The translations under genes and the position numbers were made by a program. The notes under the pieces are model-generated. The model saw only the letters and a program-made list of their open reading frames with translations. It did not search any database and was not told where the DNA came from. Of a DNA stretch of 64,000 nt, positions 43,093 through 53,091 are shown piece after piece (position 1 is the stretch's first letter; the number at the start of each line of letters is the position of its first letter). Origin of the DNA: CAYVVT01 sp964454335 (GTDB taxonomy: Bacteria; Fidelibacterota; UBA8477; JABMPR01); assembly GCA_964454335.1 (NCBI GenBank), contig CAYVVT010000011.1, positions 1 through 64,000 on the forward strand, in the 5' to 3' direction.

Positions 43093-46000
43093 ATGCGAAT
43101 CAGATACACCTCATCGATAGTTGCAGGTACCCTGACCTGGGCCATTTTCAGCTCCGGAGCTGCTCTGGCAGCTGATCTTCCATCCCCCAGATTTGCCACC
43201 ATTGGTCTGGATGAGGGCCTGTCCCAGAGTACGGTATGGTCCATTGCACAGGATCAGCGTGGTTTCATGTGGTTTGGCACCGAAGACGGTTTGAACCGCT
43301 ATGATGGCAGTGAGCTGCGGATCTTCAATCGCAGTGATGCGGACTCCACCAGCATCAATGCAAAGACCATTTATGCACTGGAAGAGGACGATCAGGGCAA
43401 TCTCTTCATCGGTACTTACGAGTACGGGCTCATTCGCTACGATTGGCGCTATGAACGATTCACACAATATCCCACCGGTATAAACGATTCCGTGAGTCTG
43501 GCAGGTCACTCGGTCTATGCTCTTGAATATACCACACAGCGTAAGTTATGGATCGGGACCAGTGTCTTGGGTGTTTCCTGCCTCGATATGGAAACCGGAC
43601 TTTTCACGCACTACCAGTGGGATGAGAATATTCAAGGCTCCTTCAATGGAACGACGGTCTACGATATTCATGAGGACAAGAATGGAGAGATCTGGATCGC
43701 TCACAGTTACGGTATTGATCTCTTTCATCCGGATTCGCAGACCTTCACGAATTTTGTATTAACACCCGGAACTGCCGAAGACATGACTCCCTATCCGATC
43801 TACAGTATTGCAGAGATCGGATCAGGCGATGCTCACAAACTGATCCTGGCGGGTTATAACGGGCAGGTGGCTTTCCTGAACACGAGCACCAGAGAGATGA
43901 TCCCCATCTTCACACAGCAGCAGCAGAATGCTCTGGATGTGGATGTCCTGTGCACTTATGTCGATTCTGAACTGCACATCTGGTTGGGCACTGAGAGCAA
44001 GGGGATCTTCGTCCTCGACAGGGCCGGCGCGATCCTGGGGCATTGGCTGCATGATCCCATGGAGGAATACAGTCTGGGTGGAAACCAGGTTACATGTATC
44101 TATCGCGGTTGGGATGGAATGTTATGGGCCGGGACTACGGGTGGTGCTTCGCGTGATCTGGGTGATCTGAAGAATTTCAAGAACCTGGGGCACAATCCTC
44201 TGAATGAAAACACCCTCAGCAGCAATATGGTCACGGATATTGCAGAGGGGGATCCGGGCGTCTTGTGGATCACGACCTGGGAGGGTGGTCTGGATCGCTA
44301 CAACACACGTAGCGGCGAAGTTGATCACATCGAGATCTACGATCCGGCATCGGAGCGTTACCTGGATGATGAGATCAACGCCATTGCACTTGACAGTGAA
44401 CGGTTTATCTGGCTGGGCACTGATACACATGGATTGATCAGGATCGATCCTGACGGCCGGATACGTTCGCAATGGCTGCATGATCCCGAGGATCCAGCCA
44501 GTATCGGTTCTAACAGCATCAATGCCCTCTCCATCGATTTTCGTAACAACATCTGGGTGAGTTCCTGGTACGGAGGGATCAGCCGCATTGATATGCGAAC
44601 CGGGGAGGTTGTCAATTTCACGGATGATCCTGAGGATTCCCTCGGCCTGGGATCCAATTCCATGTATGCAATTTATACCGATCGCAAGGGAGTGGTCTGG
44701 ATAGGGGTCGAGAGAAATGGCATCAGACGCTATAACTGGTCAGATGACAGCTTTACAGCTTTCCGACATGATCCGGATGATCCCGGTTCCCTGGCGAATA
44801 ATGACGTCATGTGTTTCTATGAGGACCGCCTGGGCAACTTCTGGATCGGTACCTATGGAGGTGGATTGGAACGCTACGATCGTGAATCGAATAGATTTAT
44901 CCATACCTACGATCCCGCTACTTTGAAGAGCAACGTGGTCTACAGGATCCTGGAATCCGATGATGGTTATCTCTGGTGCAGTACCAATTATGGTCTGGCC
45001 CGCTATGACCGCGAGGCTGATGAATGGCGGACCTTTGACAAACTCGACGGGATCCAGAGTAATGAGTTCAATCCCGCCGGTATCAGGGATTCATTCGGTC
45101 AACTGCATTTCGGGGGTGTGGCCGGTCTCACCTCGTTCAATTCCTCTGAGATCCGGGATAACACGCATATTCCACCCATAAGAATTACCGACATGTATTT
45201 TTTCCTGGAGCGCGTTAAGGTAGGTGAACGGATCCATGACAGAATCCCGCTCACAGCCACCCCGGAATTCCAGAAAGTGATCAAACTCTACCCCCAGAAT
45301 CCACTGGTAAGTTTCAGGTTTGCCAGTCTCGACTATCATCAACCCGCGAAAAATCAGTATGCTTACATGCTGGAGGGCTTCGATGAGGACTGGAACTGGG
45401 CTGGTTCGAAGCAGTTGGCAACCTACACAAACCTGCCGGCGGGGCGCTATACATTCCGGGCGAAGGGATCCAACAATGATGGCTACTGGAACGAGACCGG
45501 AGCAAATATCCTGCTCATCGTGATATCCCATTTCTGGGCTACACGCTGGTTCCAGAGCATTGTCGTATTATCGGTCCTGCTGGGTATCCTGGTGATCACG
45601 CGCGTACGTAATGTGCGTCTGCGGAAACGTGCGCATGAACTTCAGTCCCTGAATAGGAGACTGAATGCTGAGGTGGTGGCCCGCAAACGTGCTCAGGACC
45701 TGTCTGAGGAGCGTGAGTCCCACTTTCTGGCAGTCATTGATCAATCACCCGCGCCGATCTCCATCCTGGACACAGCCGGAAATCTGACCCAGATGAATCA
45801 GGCCTACATTTCCGCCTGGGGCATCAAGGATCCTGACACTGTGCTGCGGAGCTATAATATCAACGAGGACAATCTTGCAGCGGACCTTGGTCTGCTGGAC
45901 CTGTTCAATGCCGCTCTCAAGGGGATCCATGTGGAAAACGAGCAGGTTCAGATACCCGCAGAAAGTCTTAATGAAGCGGTGCGAGACCAGCATTTTCACA

Positions 46001-47139
46001 TACGGGCATACCCGCTGACGAATGCCCAGGGAAACGCAAATTTCGTCGTGCTCACACTCGAGGATATTACTGATCGCACCGCCAGCGAAGCTGAACTGCG
46101 TGAGAATGCGGAGAAGTACCGAACCCTGTTCGAAGGGGCTAATGACGCCATTTTTCTCATGGATGGACACACCTTCATCGAGTGCAACGAGAAGACGCTG
46201 GCCATATTCGCCTGCGATCGCAAAGAGGACATCGTGGGACATACACCCATGGATTTCTCACCGCCCACACAGTACGACGGTGAGGATTCGGTAGAATCCG
46301 CCCTGAAGCGGATCCATGCAGCCATGGACGGCGAGCCACAACGCTTCAACTGGCTGCATATCCGCAAGGATGGAACACCCTTCGACGCCGAGGTTGCGCT
46401 GAATCGTCTACGGTTGAAGGATAAGATCGCCATCCAGGCCATGGTGCGGGATGTGACCGAACGCAGGCAGGCTGAGGATCAGGTAAAACAGAGCCTCCGG
46501 GAGAAAGAGGTCCTGCTGCGGGAAGTGCACCATCGCGTGAAGAATAATCTTCAGATCATTAACAGTCTGGCCAGCCTCCAGAGCCATAGGGTTGACAATG
46601 ACCTCATCACGGAAACGCTGGAGGAGTTCCGTAGCCGCGTTTATTCAATGGCACTGGTTCACGAGGAGTTATATCGCTCACCAGATTTTTCCGAGATCGA
46701 ACTGTCGGACTATATCAACAAGTTGGTCCAGAGTCTTGGTCATTCCCTGAATCCCGCTCCCGATCGTGTCCAGATGAACACGGAAGTTGGGGACATTCAC
46801 TTGCCGGTGGACCAGGCGGTACCCTGTGGTCTCATCATCAATGAGCTGGTTTCAAATGCTTTGAAATACGCTTTTCCAGACGATCGGAAAGGGAGTATCC
46901 AAGTCAGTCTGAAATTGCTGGATACCGATCGGATCAAGCTTGTGGTGAGGGACGATGGGATCGGATTGCCCAAGGGAATTGACATGGATTCCGTCGAGAC
47001 CCTGGGTCTTTACCTGGTCTCTATTATCACGCGGGATCAACTCAACGGGACTATTGAACTGGAGATCAAGAAGGGCACGACCTTCCTCATTGAGTTCGAC
47101 ATCTCAGAGATGAGAAAGGATCTACCGCTACCTGATTAA
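43093..47139 (+). CDS. Periplasmic-propeller sensor histidine kinase (Reg_prop/Y_Y_Y, PAS, HisKA_2)
   Basis: 1348 residues from ATG 43093. Signal peptide (to ~28) and about 650 residues of two-component-regulator propeller repeats, beginning GLSQSTVWSIAQDQRGFMWFGTEDGLNRYDG in pieces and recurring (GVLWITTWEGGLDRY, NFWIGTYGGGLERYD). A Y_Y_Y domain follows (~700-815), then one membrane helix (FQSIVVLSVLLGILVI), two PAS domains (~880 and ~1015), the phospho-acceptor LREVHHRVKNNLQ near residue 1145 and an HATPase with NELVSNALKY and DDGIGLP. The HisKA_2/HWE-like acceptor is uncommon with this sensor type. No receiver or AraC domain is fused and no response regulator is adjacent. Ligand unknown. 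Confidence 0.9.
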   Translation: MRIRYTSSIVAGTLTWAIFSSGAALAADLPSPRFATIGLDEGLSQSTVWSIAQDQRGFMWFGTEDGLNRYDGSELRIFNRSDADSTSINAKTIYALEEDDQGNLFIGTYEYGLIRYDWRYERFTQYPTGINDSVSLAGHSVYALEYTTQRKLWIGTSVLGVSCLDMETGLFTHYQWDENIQGSFNGTTVYDIHEDKNGEIWIAHSYGIDLFHPDSQTFTNFVLTPGTAEDMTPYPIYSIAEIGSGDAHKLILAGYNGQVAFLNTSTREMIPIFTQQQQNALDVDVLCTYVDSELHIWLGTESKGIFVLDRAGAILGHWLHDPMEEYSLGGNQVTCIYRGWDGMLWAGTTGGASRDLGDLKNFKNLGHNPLNENTLSSNMVTDIAEGDPGVLWITTWEGGLDRYNTRSGEVDHIEIYDPASERYLDDEINAIALDSERFIWLGTDTHGLIRIDPDGRIRSQWLHDPEDPASIGSNSINALSIDFRNNIWVSSWYGGISRIDMRTGEVVNFTDDPEDSLGLGSNSMYAIYTDRKGVVWIGVERNGIRRYNWSDDSFTAFRHDPDDPGSLANNDVMCFYEDRLGNFWIGTYGGGLERYDRESNRFIHTYDPATLKSNVVYRILESDDGYLWCSTNYGLARYDREADEWRTFDKLDGIQSNEFNPAGIRDSFGQLHFGGVAGLTSFNSSEIRDNTHIPPIRITDMYFFLERVKVGERIHDRIPLTATPEFQKVIKLYPQNPLVSFRFASLDYHQPAKNQYAYMLEGFDEDWNWAGSKQLATYTNLPAGRYTFRAKGSNNDGYWNETGANILLIVISHFWATRWFQSIVVLSVLLGILVITRVRNVRLRKRAHELQSLNRRLNAEVVARKRAQDLSEERESHFLAVIDQSPAPISILDTAGNLTQMNQAYISAWGIKDPDTVLRSYNINEDNLAADLGLLDLFNAALKGIHVENEQVQIPAESLNEAVRDQHFHIRAYPLTNAQGNANFVVLTLEDITDRTASEAELRENAEKYRTLFEGANDAIFLMDGHTFIECNEKTLAIFACDRKEDIVGHTPMDFSPPTQYDGEDSVESALKRIHAAMDGEPQRFNWLHIRKDGTPFDAEVALNRLRLKDKIAIQAMVRDVTERRQAEDQVKQSLREKEVLLREVHHRVKNNLQIINSLASLQSHRVDNDLITETLEEFRSRVYSMALVHEELYRSPDFSEIELSDYINKLVQSLGHSLNPAPDRVQMNTEVGDIHLPVDQAVPCGLIINELVSNALKYAFPDDRKGSIQVSLKLLDTDRIKLVVRDDGIGLPKGIDMDSVETLGLYLVSIITRDQLNGTIELEIKKGTTFLIEFDISEMRKDLPLPD

Positions 47140-47987
47140 TCCCTGGTCTCTGACCATCCCAGATGTACAGCTAGATATGGTACCCCGATGCCGATCCAAC
47201 CGCCCAGCAGGGCATAGCGAATAAATGTTGCCATGGTGGTCTGGTATCCGATGCTGATGAATACCTGCTTTAATCCAAGGTAGATCAAAGCAAGACCAAT
47301 CAGACCGGAAACAGCTCTGGCGATGGAATGACCGATCCGGTGACTTAATTCACTTCTGATATGGTGTTGTTCGTGGAGCACGCCAGCGGTAAAGCCGATA
47401 AAGGCCGCTCCGCCTTTGATGGCCTGATCCCCGTGCTCCGGGAATAACATGTAGCAGCCCAGCAGGACCACCAGCGTGATCATGCTCTGGCGACTGGGCC
47501 CCAGATCTTGCCAGGTCGTGGGTTGGTGGGTAAGCAACCAGCCATAAAGTCCAATCGTCAGGGCACCGACAAGCAATCCACCAAGGACACCGTTAAGGTC
47601 GTGAACACCCAGGTACAACCTTGAGAAGGCAATGCCGGCAATGATGACTGCTGCTGCGATGGTGCTCCAGGATCTGCGGATCTCCCAGGCCAGCCAGCCC
47701 CAGAGCACCATGGCGGATTGCGCATGACCACTGGGGAAATTCCAACCAGATGCTTCTACCAGGTGCAGGCTTGTGTCCGGCCGTGGGTCCTGAAACACGC
47801 TTTTCAGGAAATCGTTGATCACAAAGGTGGCCAGCAGCACCATACCCAGACGCCCCATACCCTTCTGCCGCCATAGCCAGTATGCCAGCGGCAGGAAGAT
47901 GAGAAAGAATTCCTCATCACCCAGGAAGGTGAATGTCTTCATGATAATGGTCAGAAATTCGGAGCGTATTCCAAGCACCCAGTCCAT
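47136..47987 (-). CDS. PAP2-family membrane phosphatase
   Basis: 283 residues, several membrane helices. All three motifs of the family are present: KSVFQDPRP, PSGHAQ and SRLYLGVHD. Members dephosphorylate phosphatidate, undecaprenyl diphosphate or related lipids at the periplasmic face; the substrate here is not decidable. Convergent with the sensor kinase, with which it overlaps by 4 nt at the 3' ends. Confidence 0.9.
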   Translation of the reverse strand: MDWVLGIRSEFLTIIMKTFTFLGDEEFFLIFLPLAYWLWRQKGMGRLGMVLLATFVINDFLKSVFQDPRPDTSLHLVEASGWNFPSGHAQSAMVLWGWLAWEIRRSWSTIAAAVIIAGIAFSRLYLGVHDLNGVLGGLLVGALTIGLYGWLLTHQPTTWQDLGPSRQSMITLVVLLGCYMLFPEHGDQAIKGGAAFIGFTAGVLHEQHHIRSELSHRIGHSIARAVSGLIGLALIYLGLKQVFISIGYQTTMATFIRYALLGGWIGIGVPYLAVHLGWSETRD

Positions 47988-48067
47988 GCACTTTATCCCC
48001 TATTTGACTGATTGTTCATATCGTCCCGGCCAGGACCCACAGTTCACCCTTCACAGTTCATCCTTCC

Positions 48068-50011
48068 CTACAGGTTCCATTCGAACTTCCATTCGTAGCG
48101 CCAGGCCCAGGGATCCTCACCTGGAAGTGGATGGGATTGCCAGAAAGGTATGTAGAATCCGATCGTAAAAAAGGCCCTGTGCTCCAAACCTACCCCGGCT
48201 GCATAGCGTGGTTGGGTCTCGAAAACCGGATCCATGTCATCGCTGTATAGCAGAGCGGACGTGAAGATCTTGAACTGGATCCAATTGAGCCAGTAACCAG
48301 TAGCAAAGCTGACCCCGAGATATTTACTCACTGGATCCTCGTATCGCGGCTGCCCCCTGAACCGTGGCAACCATGAAAGACTGTTGTTCCACGCATATTG
48401 ATTTGTGAATTGATAGGGTTCCGGCATTTGCTCGCTCTGGACACCTGTGACAAGCCTGAAATCACCGGACAGCCAACTGGCAAAAACGCCTGAAAGATCC
48501 ACCTTGGACTTGAACACGTAATAGTTATCGATATGTGTTTCGCTGCTGCGACCCCAGGCACCATTCAGTTTCACATTCATACGGTTGCCGCTCTCCGTCA
48601 GCGAGAAGGTGACATAATCCAGCTGAAGATAGCGGAGCCGCTGGGGATCACCCCAGGTGGAACGGTCCTGGTAGGCATCGTAGCCTGCTGACAGATTGAT
48701 CCGTCTGAAGCGAATATCCGGACCCTGGATGAGATAGCGTTGTGAACCCGGATAATTGGTAAGACCGATCTTGTAGCCCTGCCAGTCCTGGAAGCTATGG
48801 GCTCGGCCATTCATGAAGAGCCGGTAGGTCCAGGAGATCGGATGATGATAGCTTGCTCTGACCCCCCAGCTCTCCATCTGGTCCACAGGTCCGAAACTGT
48901 TGGCTTCCAGCGTATAACGGTGCCGGAAATCGGCTGGATAGGCCGGCATGAGATCGACGCCGAAGCCACCGCCGATCTTAAGTCCGTAACGTTGTTCGCT
49001 GTCCCAGTCCTGCCAGACCACCGGTGATACTACTACACGAAGGGCTTCCCAGTCAGGTAGTGCCCAGAGTGGCTGGATACGCCAGTTACCCCTGATCCGT
49101 GGCCAGTGGTTGTTGAAACGATAGACTTCTACGATCTTATGCTCAGGATCCAGGATGATACGCTTGATGCGCTGCATGCTGACAAAACGAAAATCAGGAC
49201 CCAGGAGGTCGATATTCTGAAACAGAATGGAGTCTCCCTCCGTTGAGATCGCCAGAATATCGAAGGGGAACGACCAGGCGCCATTCTGTCTGATATCAAG
49301 GGTATAGCTGCCATTCGTCCGCTTCACGGAGCGAAGCTCAAGATCACTGCGATCAGGTGAGGCAAGTGCCTTCAGGAATTTACCAGCCAGGACCTCCGTG
49401 CTGTGCTCTGCCAGCACCACGCCCAATGTATCGCAAAGATTGTAGGCATAATCAGTACGTGAAACGGATTCCCGCATGACCTGCCAGAACAGAGTGTCCC
49501 CGATGGTTGCTTCCAGCATGCGCAGGTGCCGCATGCCCGTGAGATAAGCCAGGATCTGCTGCTCGTTGTCCAGTGAACGAAAACTCTGGGTGGGGCGCCA
49601 GGCCAACATGTCACCGCTATGATACAGGAGTCCATCCCCCAGCTCATTCAATCCTTCAAAGGTCATGTGCTTGAAATCCGGCCACAGCATCTCAGGGATG
49701 ATGCGCTGGAAATTCGGAAGAGGATCACCACGGCCGGTAGCGCCACCGCGCCGCGTATACAGCGCTATTGAGCCGAATACCCAGCTCTCTCTTTCCTCGG
49801 TGGGTTCCGGCCAGCGCAGGATCGCCTGGCCCAGCGCATCCAGCTGGGTGACCACAGGTTCCCAGAGATCAGGCTTTTCAGCCGTTTCAATTTCCTGAGC
49901 CGTGAGTTGAGTGGTCAGGGAGGTGATCAGGAAGACGGCTGTGACCAGTCGCCTCCAGGATCGTCTGGATCCGCGGACTGTCATTATGATCTTGTGGTGA
50001 TAACTACTCAC
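48068..50011 (-). CDS. Exported outer-membrane barrel protein with peptidase-M1-like N-terminal remnant
   Basis: 647 residues. Twin-Arg-like start RGSRRSWRRLVTAVFLITSLTTQLTAQ is a plausible signal peptide. Residues ~60-260 resemble the C-terminal helical part of M1 aminopeptidases (RMLEATIGDTLFWQVMRE..., TLGVVLAEHSTEVLAGKFLKAL, then VKRTNGSYTLDIRQNG), without the HExxH catalytic site. Residues ~300-647 are strand-rich barrel ending WKFEWNL. The M1 link is weak and from memory of the pattern. ATG overlaps the stop of the D-aminopeptidase gene, so the two are co-translated. Confidence 0.6.
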   Translation of the reverse strand: MSSYHHKIIMTVRGSRRSWRRLVTAVFLITSLTTQLTAQEIETAEKPDLWEPVVTQLDALGQAILRWPEPTEERESWVFGSIALYTRRGGATGRGDPLPNFQRIIPEMLWPDFKHMTFEGLNELGDGLLYHSGDMLAWRPTQSFRSLDNEQQILAYLTGMRHLRMLEATIGDTLFWQVMRESVSRTDYAYNLCDTLGVVLAEHSTEVLAGKFLKALASPDRSDLELRSVKRTNGSYTLDIRQNGAWSFPFDILAISTEGDSILFQNIDLLGPDFRFVSMQRIKRIILDPEHKIVEVYRFNNHWPRIRGNWRIQPLWALPDWEALRVVVSPVVWQDWDSEQRYGLKIGGGFGVDLMPAYPADFRHRYTLEANSFGPVDQMESWGVRASYHHPISWTYRLFMNGRAHSFQDWQGYKIGLTNYPGSQRYLIQGPDIRFRRINLSAGYDAYQDRSTWGDPQRLRYLQLDYVTFSLTESGNRMNVKLNGAWGRSSETHIDNYYVFKSKVDLSGVFASWLSGDFRLVTGVQSEQMPEPYQFTNQYAWNNSLSWLPRFRGQPRYEDPVSKYLGVSFATGYWLNWIQFKIFTSALLYSDDMDPVFETQPRYAAGVGLEHRAFFTIGFYIPFWQSHPLPGEDPWAWRYEWKFEWNL

Positions 50012-50811
50012 CAGGCCAGCAGCATGAATCGCATGATCTCAAAGTAGTCATCAGCCCTGAACAGAGCGACGTGGTCGGATTCCAGCTCTGCTCCAGGATA
50101 GAATGATGCGACATAGGCATCCTGGTGACGCTTGAATGTTAAACGGATCTCGAAATGATCATCCAGAGGCAGCAGGCACTTCTCCAAATCGCCGGCCAGA
50201 GCTGTTCTGGTGGTCTCCCTGATCAATTTCAGTGCCTTGTTCGGGTGGATACTGATGGTGGAATTTCCCACGCCTTCGAGAACCGGAACCGTGGCGATGT
50301 TCTCATTGCGCTCCTGCACCTCTGTGCACAGGCCCTGATCACCAGTGACCATCACTACCGGGACTCCGTAATAGCTTGCGGCCAGGCCATGCAAGTAGAA
50401 TTCTGAGATGTCCTTCCCGTTGAGATTGACACTGGCCAGGCGCATGGATGACATGGTATGGGCCATTGGGTTGCTGCCTGTTCCGGCCCTGCTGTGATAG
50501 CCGATGAACATGGCGGCTTTGAAACCCTTGTCGATCTCCTGTACCATGCTCAAAGGGTGACCTGCCCAACCACGAATCAGCCGAACACATTCTGGTAATT
50601 TCTCCAGGATGAGATTCCGTCCGGTATCATGTGCATCTTTGATAAGGATCTCGTCATAACCCATTTCCACGGCCACTTCACAGGCGGCATTCACTTCCGC
50701 CGTCATCTGCTCCTGGAATTGCGTGTAGTGGTTCCCCTTATCCTTGTTGGTCTCATCCCAGGACGCTATCCCGGTAACGCCTTCAATATCTGCGGAGATG
50801 TACAGCTTCAT
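50008..50811 (-). CDS. D-aminopeptidase, DppA type (M55)
   Basis: 267 residues, no signal peptide. Family motifs: MKLYISADIEGVTGI with zinc ligands Asp and Glu, LIKDAHDTGRN, and FIGYHSRAGTGSNPMAHT. M55 enzymes release N-terminal D-residues from peptides, likely recycling D-Ala peptides from cell wall. Coupled to the barrel protein by a 4-nt overlap. Confidence 0.92.
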   Translation of the reverse strand: MKLYISADIEGVTGIASWDETNKDKGNHYTQFQEQMTAEVNAACEVAVEMGYDEILIKDAHDTGRNLILEKLPECVRLIRGWAGHPLSMVQEIDKGFKAAMFIGYHSRAGTGSNPMAHTMSSMRLASVNLNGKDISEFYLHGLAASYYGVPVVMVTGDQGLCTEVQERNENIATVPVLEGVGNSTISIHPNKALKLIRETTRTALAGDLEKCLLPLDDHFEIRLTFKRHQDAYVASFYPGAELESDHVALFRADDYFEIMRFMLLAW

Positions 50812-50884
50812 TCGGATCCCTTTATTTGAATTCTGGAGACTAAAAATGAATGGTTTTGACAGGAAAAGCTATGAAAAAGAAATC

Positions 50885-51502
50885 TTAGAAATGTTGTGAT
50901 AGCATGATGCGGGGAACGCGGCGGCAATATTCAGCATAGGCCAGAGGGTAGGCTTGATCCAACTGCTCCTCCTCCCTGGGGATCAGTCTTCGCACCAGGA
51001 AGATCATCACCAGGAACATAGCCACCAGCACCAGGGAAGAGATGATCATGGAAACTCCCAGGATCACCAGGATCGCAGATAGATACATGGGATGCCTGAG
51101 ATGGACGTAGGGGCCATGCATGGTGAGATAATCTGTAGTACTCGGTTTTACCCCTCCCAGTCTGAAGCTTCGGCGGAGGGACATCCTGCTCCATAACAAC
51201 AGCAGGCTACCGAGGAGAAAGGCCAGCAAACCGATGATCTCTAACCCGATGGCACCCACAGTCCAGGGTATCTCGATACAGCAGAAGATCTCCAGTTGCA
51301 GCAATCCCATTCGCATAACACCGGAGAGTGGAATGAGTATGAAGAAGAACAGGAGGTTTACGACATTGAATACCCAGCCAACCCAACCGCATTCAGGCCG
51401 CTGAAGGCGGATCGAGCCTGGCGCCAACAGCAGTATGGCACCCATGATGGCTGAAACCACCAGGATGATCAGGCCAAGTACGAGATCGAAACCAAGGATC
51501 AT
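50885..51502 (-). CDS. Isoprenylcysteine/phospholipid methyltransferase-like membrane protein
   Basis: 205 residues with about five membrane helices. The C-terminal half has the ICMT/PEMT signature HGPYVHLRHPMYLSAILVILG, then REEEQLDQAYPLAYAEYCRRVPR, which binds S-adenosylmethionine in this family. The methyl acceptor is unknown in bacteria. Stands alone on the minus strand. Confidence 0.8.
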   Translation of the reverse strand: MILGFDLVLGLIILVVSAIMGAILLLAPGSIRLQRPECGWVGWVFNVVNLLFFFILIPLSGVMRMGLLQLEIFCCIEIPWTVGAIGLEIIGLLAFLLGSLLLLWSRMSLRRSFRLGGVKPSTTDYLTMHGPYVHLRHPMYLSAILVILGVSMIISSLVLVAMFLVMIFLVRRLIPREEEQLDQAYPLAYAEYCRRVPRIMLSQHF

Positions 51503-51650
51503 GTGTTAATCGTTTTACCCATCTTAGATAACATCTCCAAGCTGTTGCCTCGCAAAAAATGTGCCGCAGGCAGGGATGATCATACATGATCACGGATGGG
51601 CCCGATTGTATTTAAACGGTATGTATTGAAGCACTGCCTGTGGTGTCGAC

Positions 51651-52184
51651 CTAGTAAATGAAGTCTGAGGATTCCTCTGAGGATTCGTATTCCGCCGGGT
51701 TGAGCAGAGATACAAGATATACTGAATTTCCCAGCTTACCGGCATCCGGCTCTTCCACGATCCGAAGATAGACCGTTACCCCCTCAGCTGACTGGAAGGC
51801 AGCCGGCTGAGCTTCGAAGGAGCGGCCGTATTTCTCGAAATATGCCTGCTTGAATCGCTGGGCGTCGTAGGGGTATTCGAATCGATACACAACTTCGATG
51901 GAATGGATCTGAACAGGTTGGTTCCCCTCTTCATGATACCAGACGTAGAGTTTCTCAATCCCCTTCTGTGCAATTCGATAGGAATAGCCCCGGATCTGCC
52001 GGGCTTCATCGTAAAGCGTTTTGGTGGCATTTTTCTTCTCCACTGCAACTTCATGCAGGGCAGAATCCACTGCCGCATTGCTCATCGTCCAATCGAGACC
52101 CCAGTAGACATCCGGGCTCTGTCCACTGACGAGCACGGGTATCAGTATCATCCCGACTATCAAGACATGCTGTATCCAACGCAC
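51651..52184 (-). CDS. Exported protein of unknown function
   Basis: 177 residues from GTG 52184, chosen because a perfect AGGAGG lies 5 nt upstream; the frame is open to an ATG at 52223 without such a site. A signal peptide (HVLIVGMILIPVLVSGQ) precedes DVYWGLDWTMSNAAVDSAL, resembling exported proteins that gauge a residual or mismatch signal. The rest is a small alpha/beta domain ending in an acidic Ser/Glu tail. No family assigned. Confidence 0.65.
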   Translation of the reverse strand: MRWIQHVLIVGMILIPVLVSGQSPDVYWGLDWTMSNAAVDSALHEVAVEKKNATKTLYDEARQIRGYSYRIAQKGIEKLYVWYHEEGNQPVQIHSIEVVYRFEYPYDAQRFKQAYFEKYGRSFEAQPAAFQSAEGVTVYLRIVEEPDAGKLGNSVYLVSLLNPAEYESSEESSDFIY

Positions 52185-52278
52185 GATAACCTCCTGGCTA
52201 ATCCTTCTAACTCCCTTTATCAATTGGGTTTACAAAGGTAGCCCCCACGATTTAAGCCCGCAAGCGATTGTTCGTTGA

Positions 52279-53091
52279 CTAATACCTGTGGGCTTTCCCT
52301 AGATAGGTATCCACTACCCAGGAGACTGACCAGTTATGACCCAGACGGTGCCCATCCATGGTCGGCGGCAATCGTTCGACGCGTGTGAAGGGGAGTTCCA
52401 CTACCTGGGGATCGATGGCCAGATCACGGAAGGCTCCATCCTGCTCATGAGCTGTCCGATGCTGGATCACCTTGAGTTGTGGATTCCAGACCGGATATAC
52501 GATTTCATCGGTATTGCTATACTCCAGATCCGGACAATTATCCAATAAGCGTGGATATCCCGCCAGCGGAGCCGCAATGATGTGGATCTCTGCAGGAACC
52601 TGGGTGTTGATCTCCGCCAGGCTGAACGTGGTAACGATCCCACCATATGAATGACTGAACAGCAGCAACTGACGGACGGTGCTATTCAGTGCCAGCAAAC
52701 TTTGTAATTGGCTGGCAAGATCCTTGGCGACATCCTGTGGACAGCGTTCCCAGTCATACTGGAAGAAGAAGCTGGCACCGAAATATTCGGTCAATCCGTG
52801 CAGCGCCGCCACCCATTCGTATCCTCTTGATTCATACCCGTGAACGGCTACAACCAGCACACTGTCATGATCATGGTCGCTGCGCTCCAGACGGATGAAT
52901 CCCTGTGGAAGACTCATGAGGAGTTCACCGGTGCTTCCGATCTCCGTACCCAGTCGCAGCGCACTGAGATCAAGTGTATCACTGAGGGTGACGCCATGTA
53001 AACTTCGGCTTTCAGCAGGCTTATCGATCGACCGTGTGGCACAACCCAGCAGAACCAGGCTGCAAATGAGGAGACTAAGTTTAATTCTCAT
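52279..53091 (-). CDS. Alpha/beta-hydrolase lipoprotein
   Basis: 270 residues from ATG 53091; a TTG seven codons earlier has no better signal. Lipoprotein signal LSLLICSLVLLGC. Hydrolase features: oxyanion strand VLVVAVHGYESRGYEW and nucleophile elbow LFSHSYGGIV with Ser, a possible catalytic His near the end (GHRLGHNWS). It may act on lipids or esters at the cell envelope; substrate unknown. Overlaps the 3' end of the membrane protein gene upstream. Confidence 0.8.
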   Translation of the reverse strand: MRIKLSLLICSLVLLGCATRSIDKPAESRSLHGVTLSDTLDLSALRLGTEIGSTGELLMSLPQGFIRLERSDHDHDSVLVVAVHGYESRGYEWVAALHGLTEYFGASFFFQYDWERCPQDVAKDLASQLQSLLALNSTVRQLLLFSHSYGGIVTTFSLAEINTQVPAEIHIIAAPLAGYPRLLDNCPDLEYSNTDEIVYPVWNPQLKVIQHRTAHEQDGAFRDLAIDPQVVELPFTRVERLPPTMDGHRLGHNWSVSWVVDTYLGKAHRY

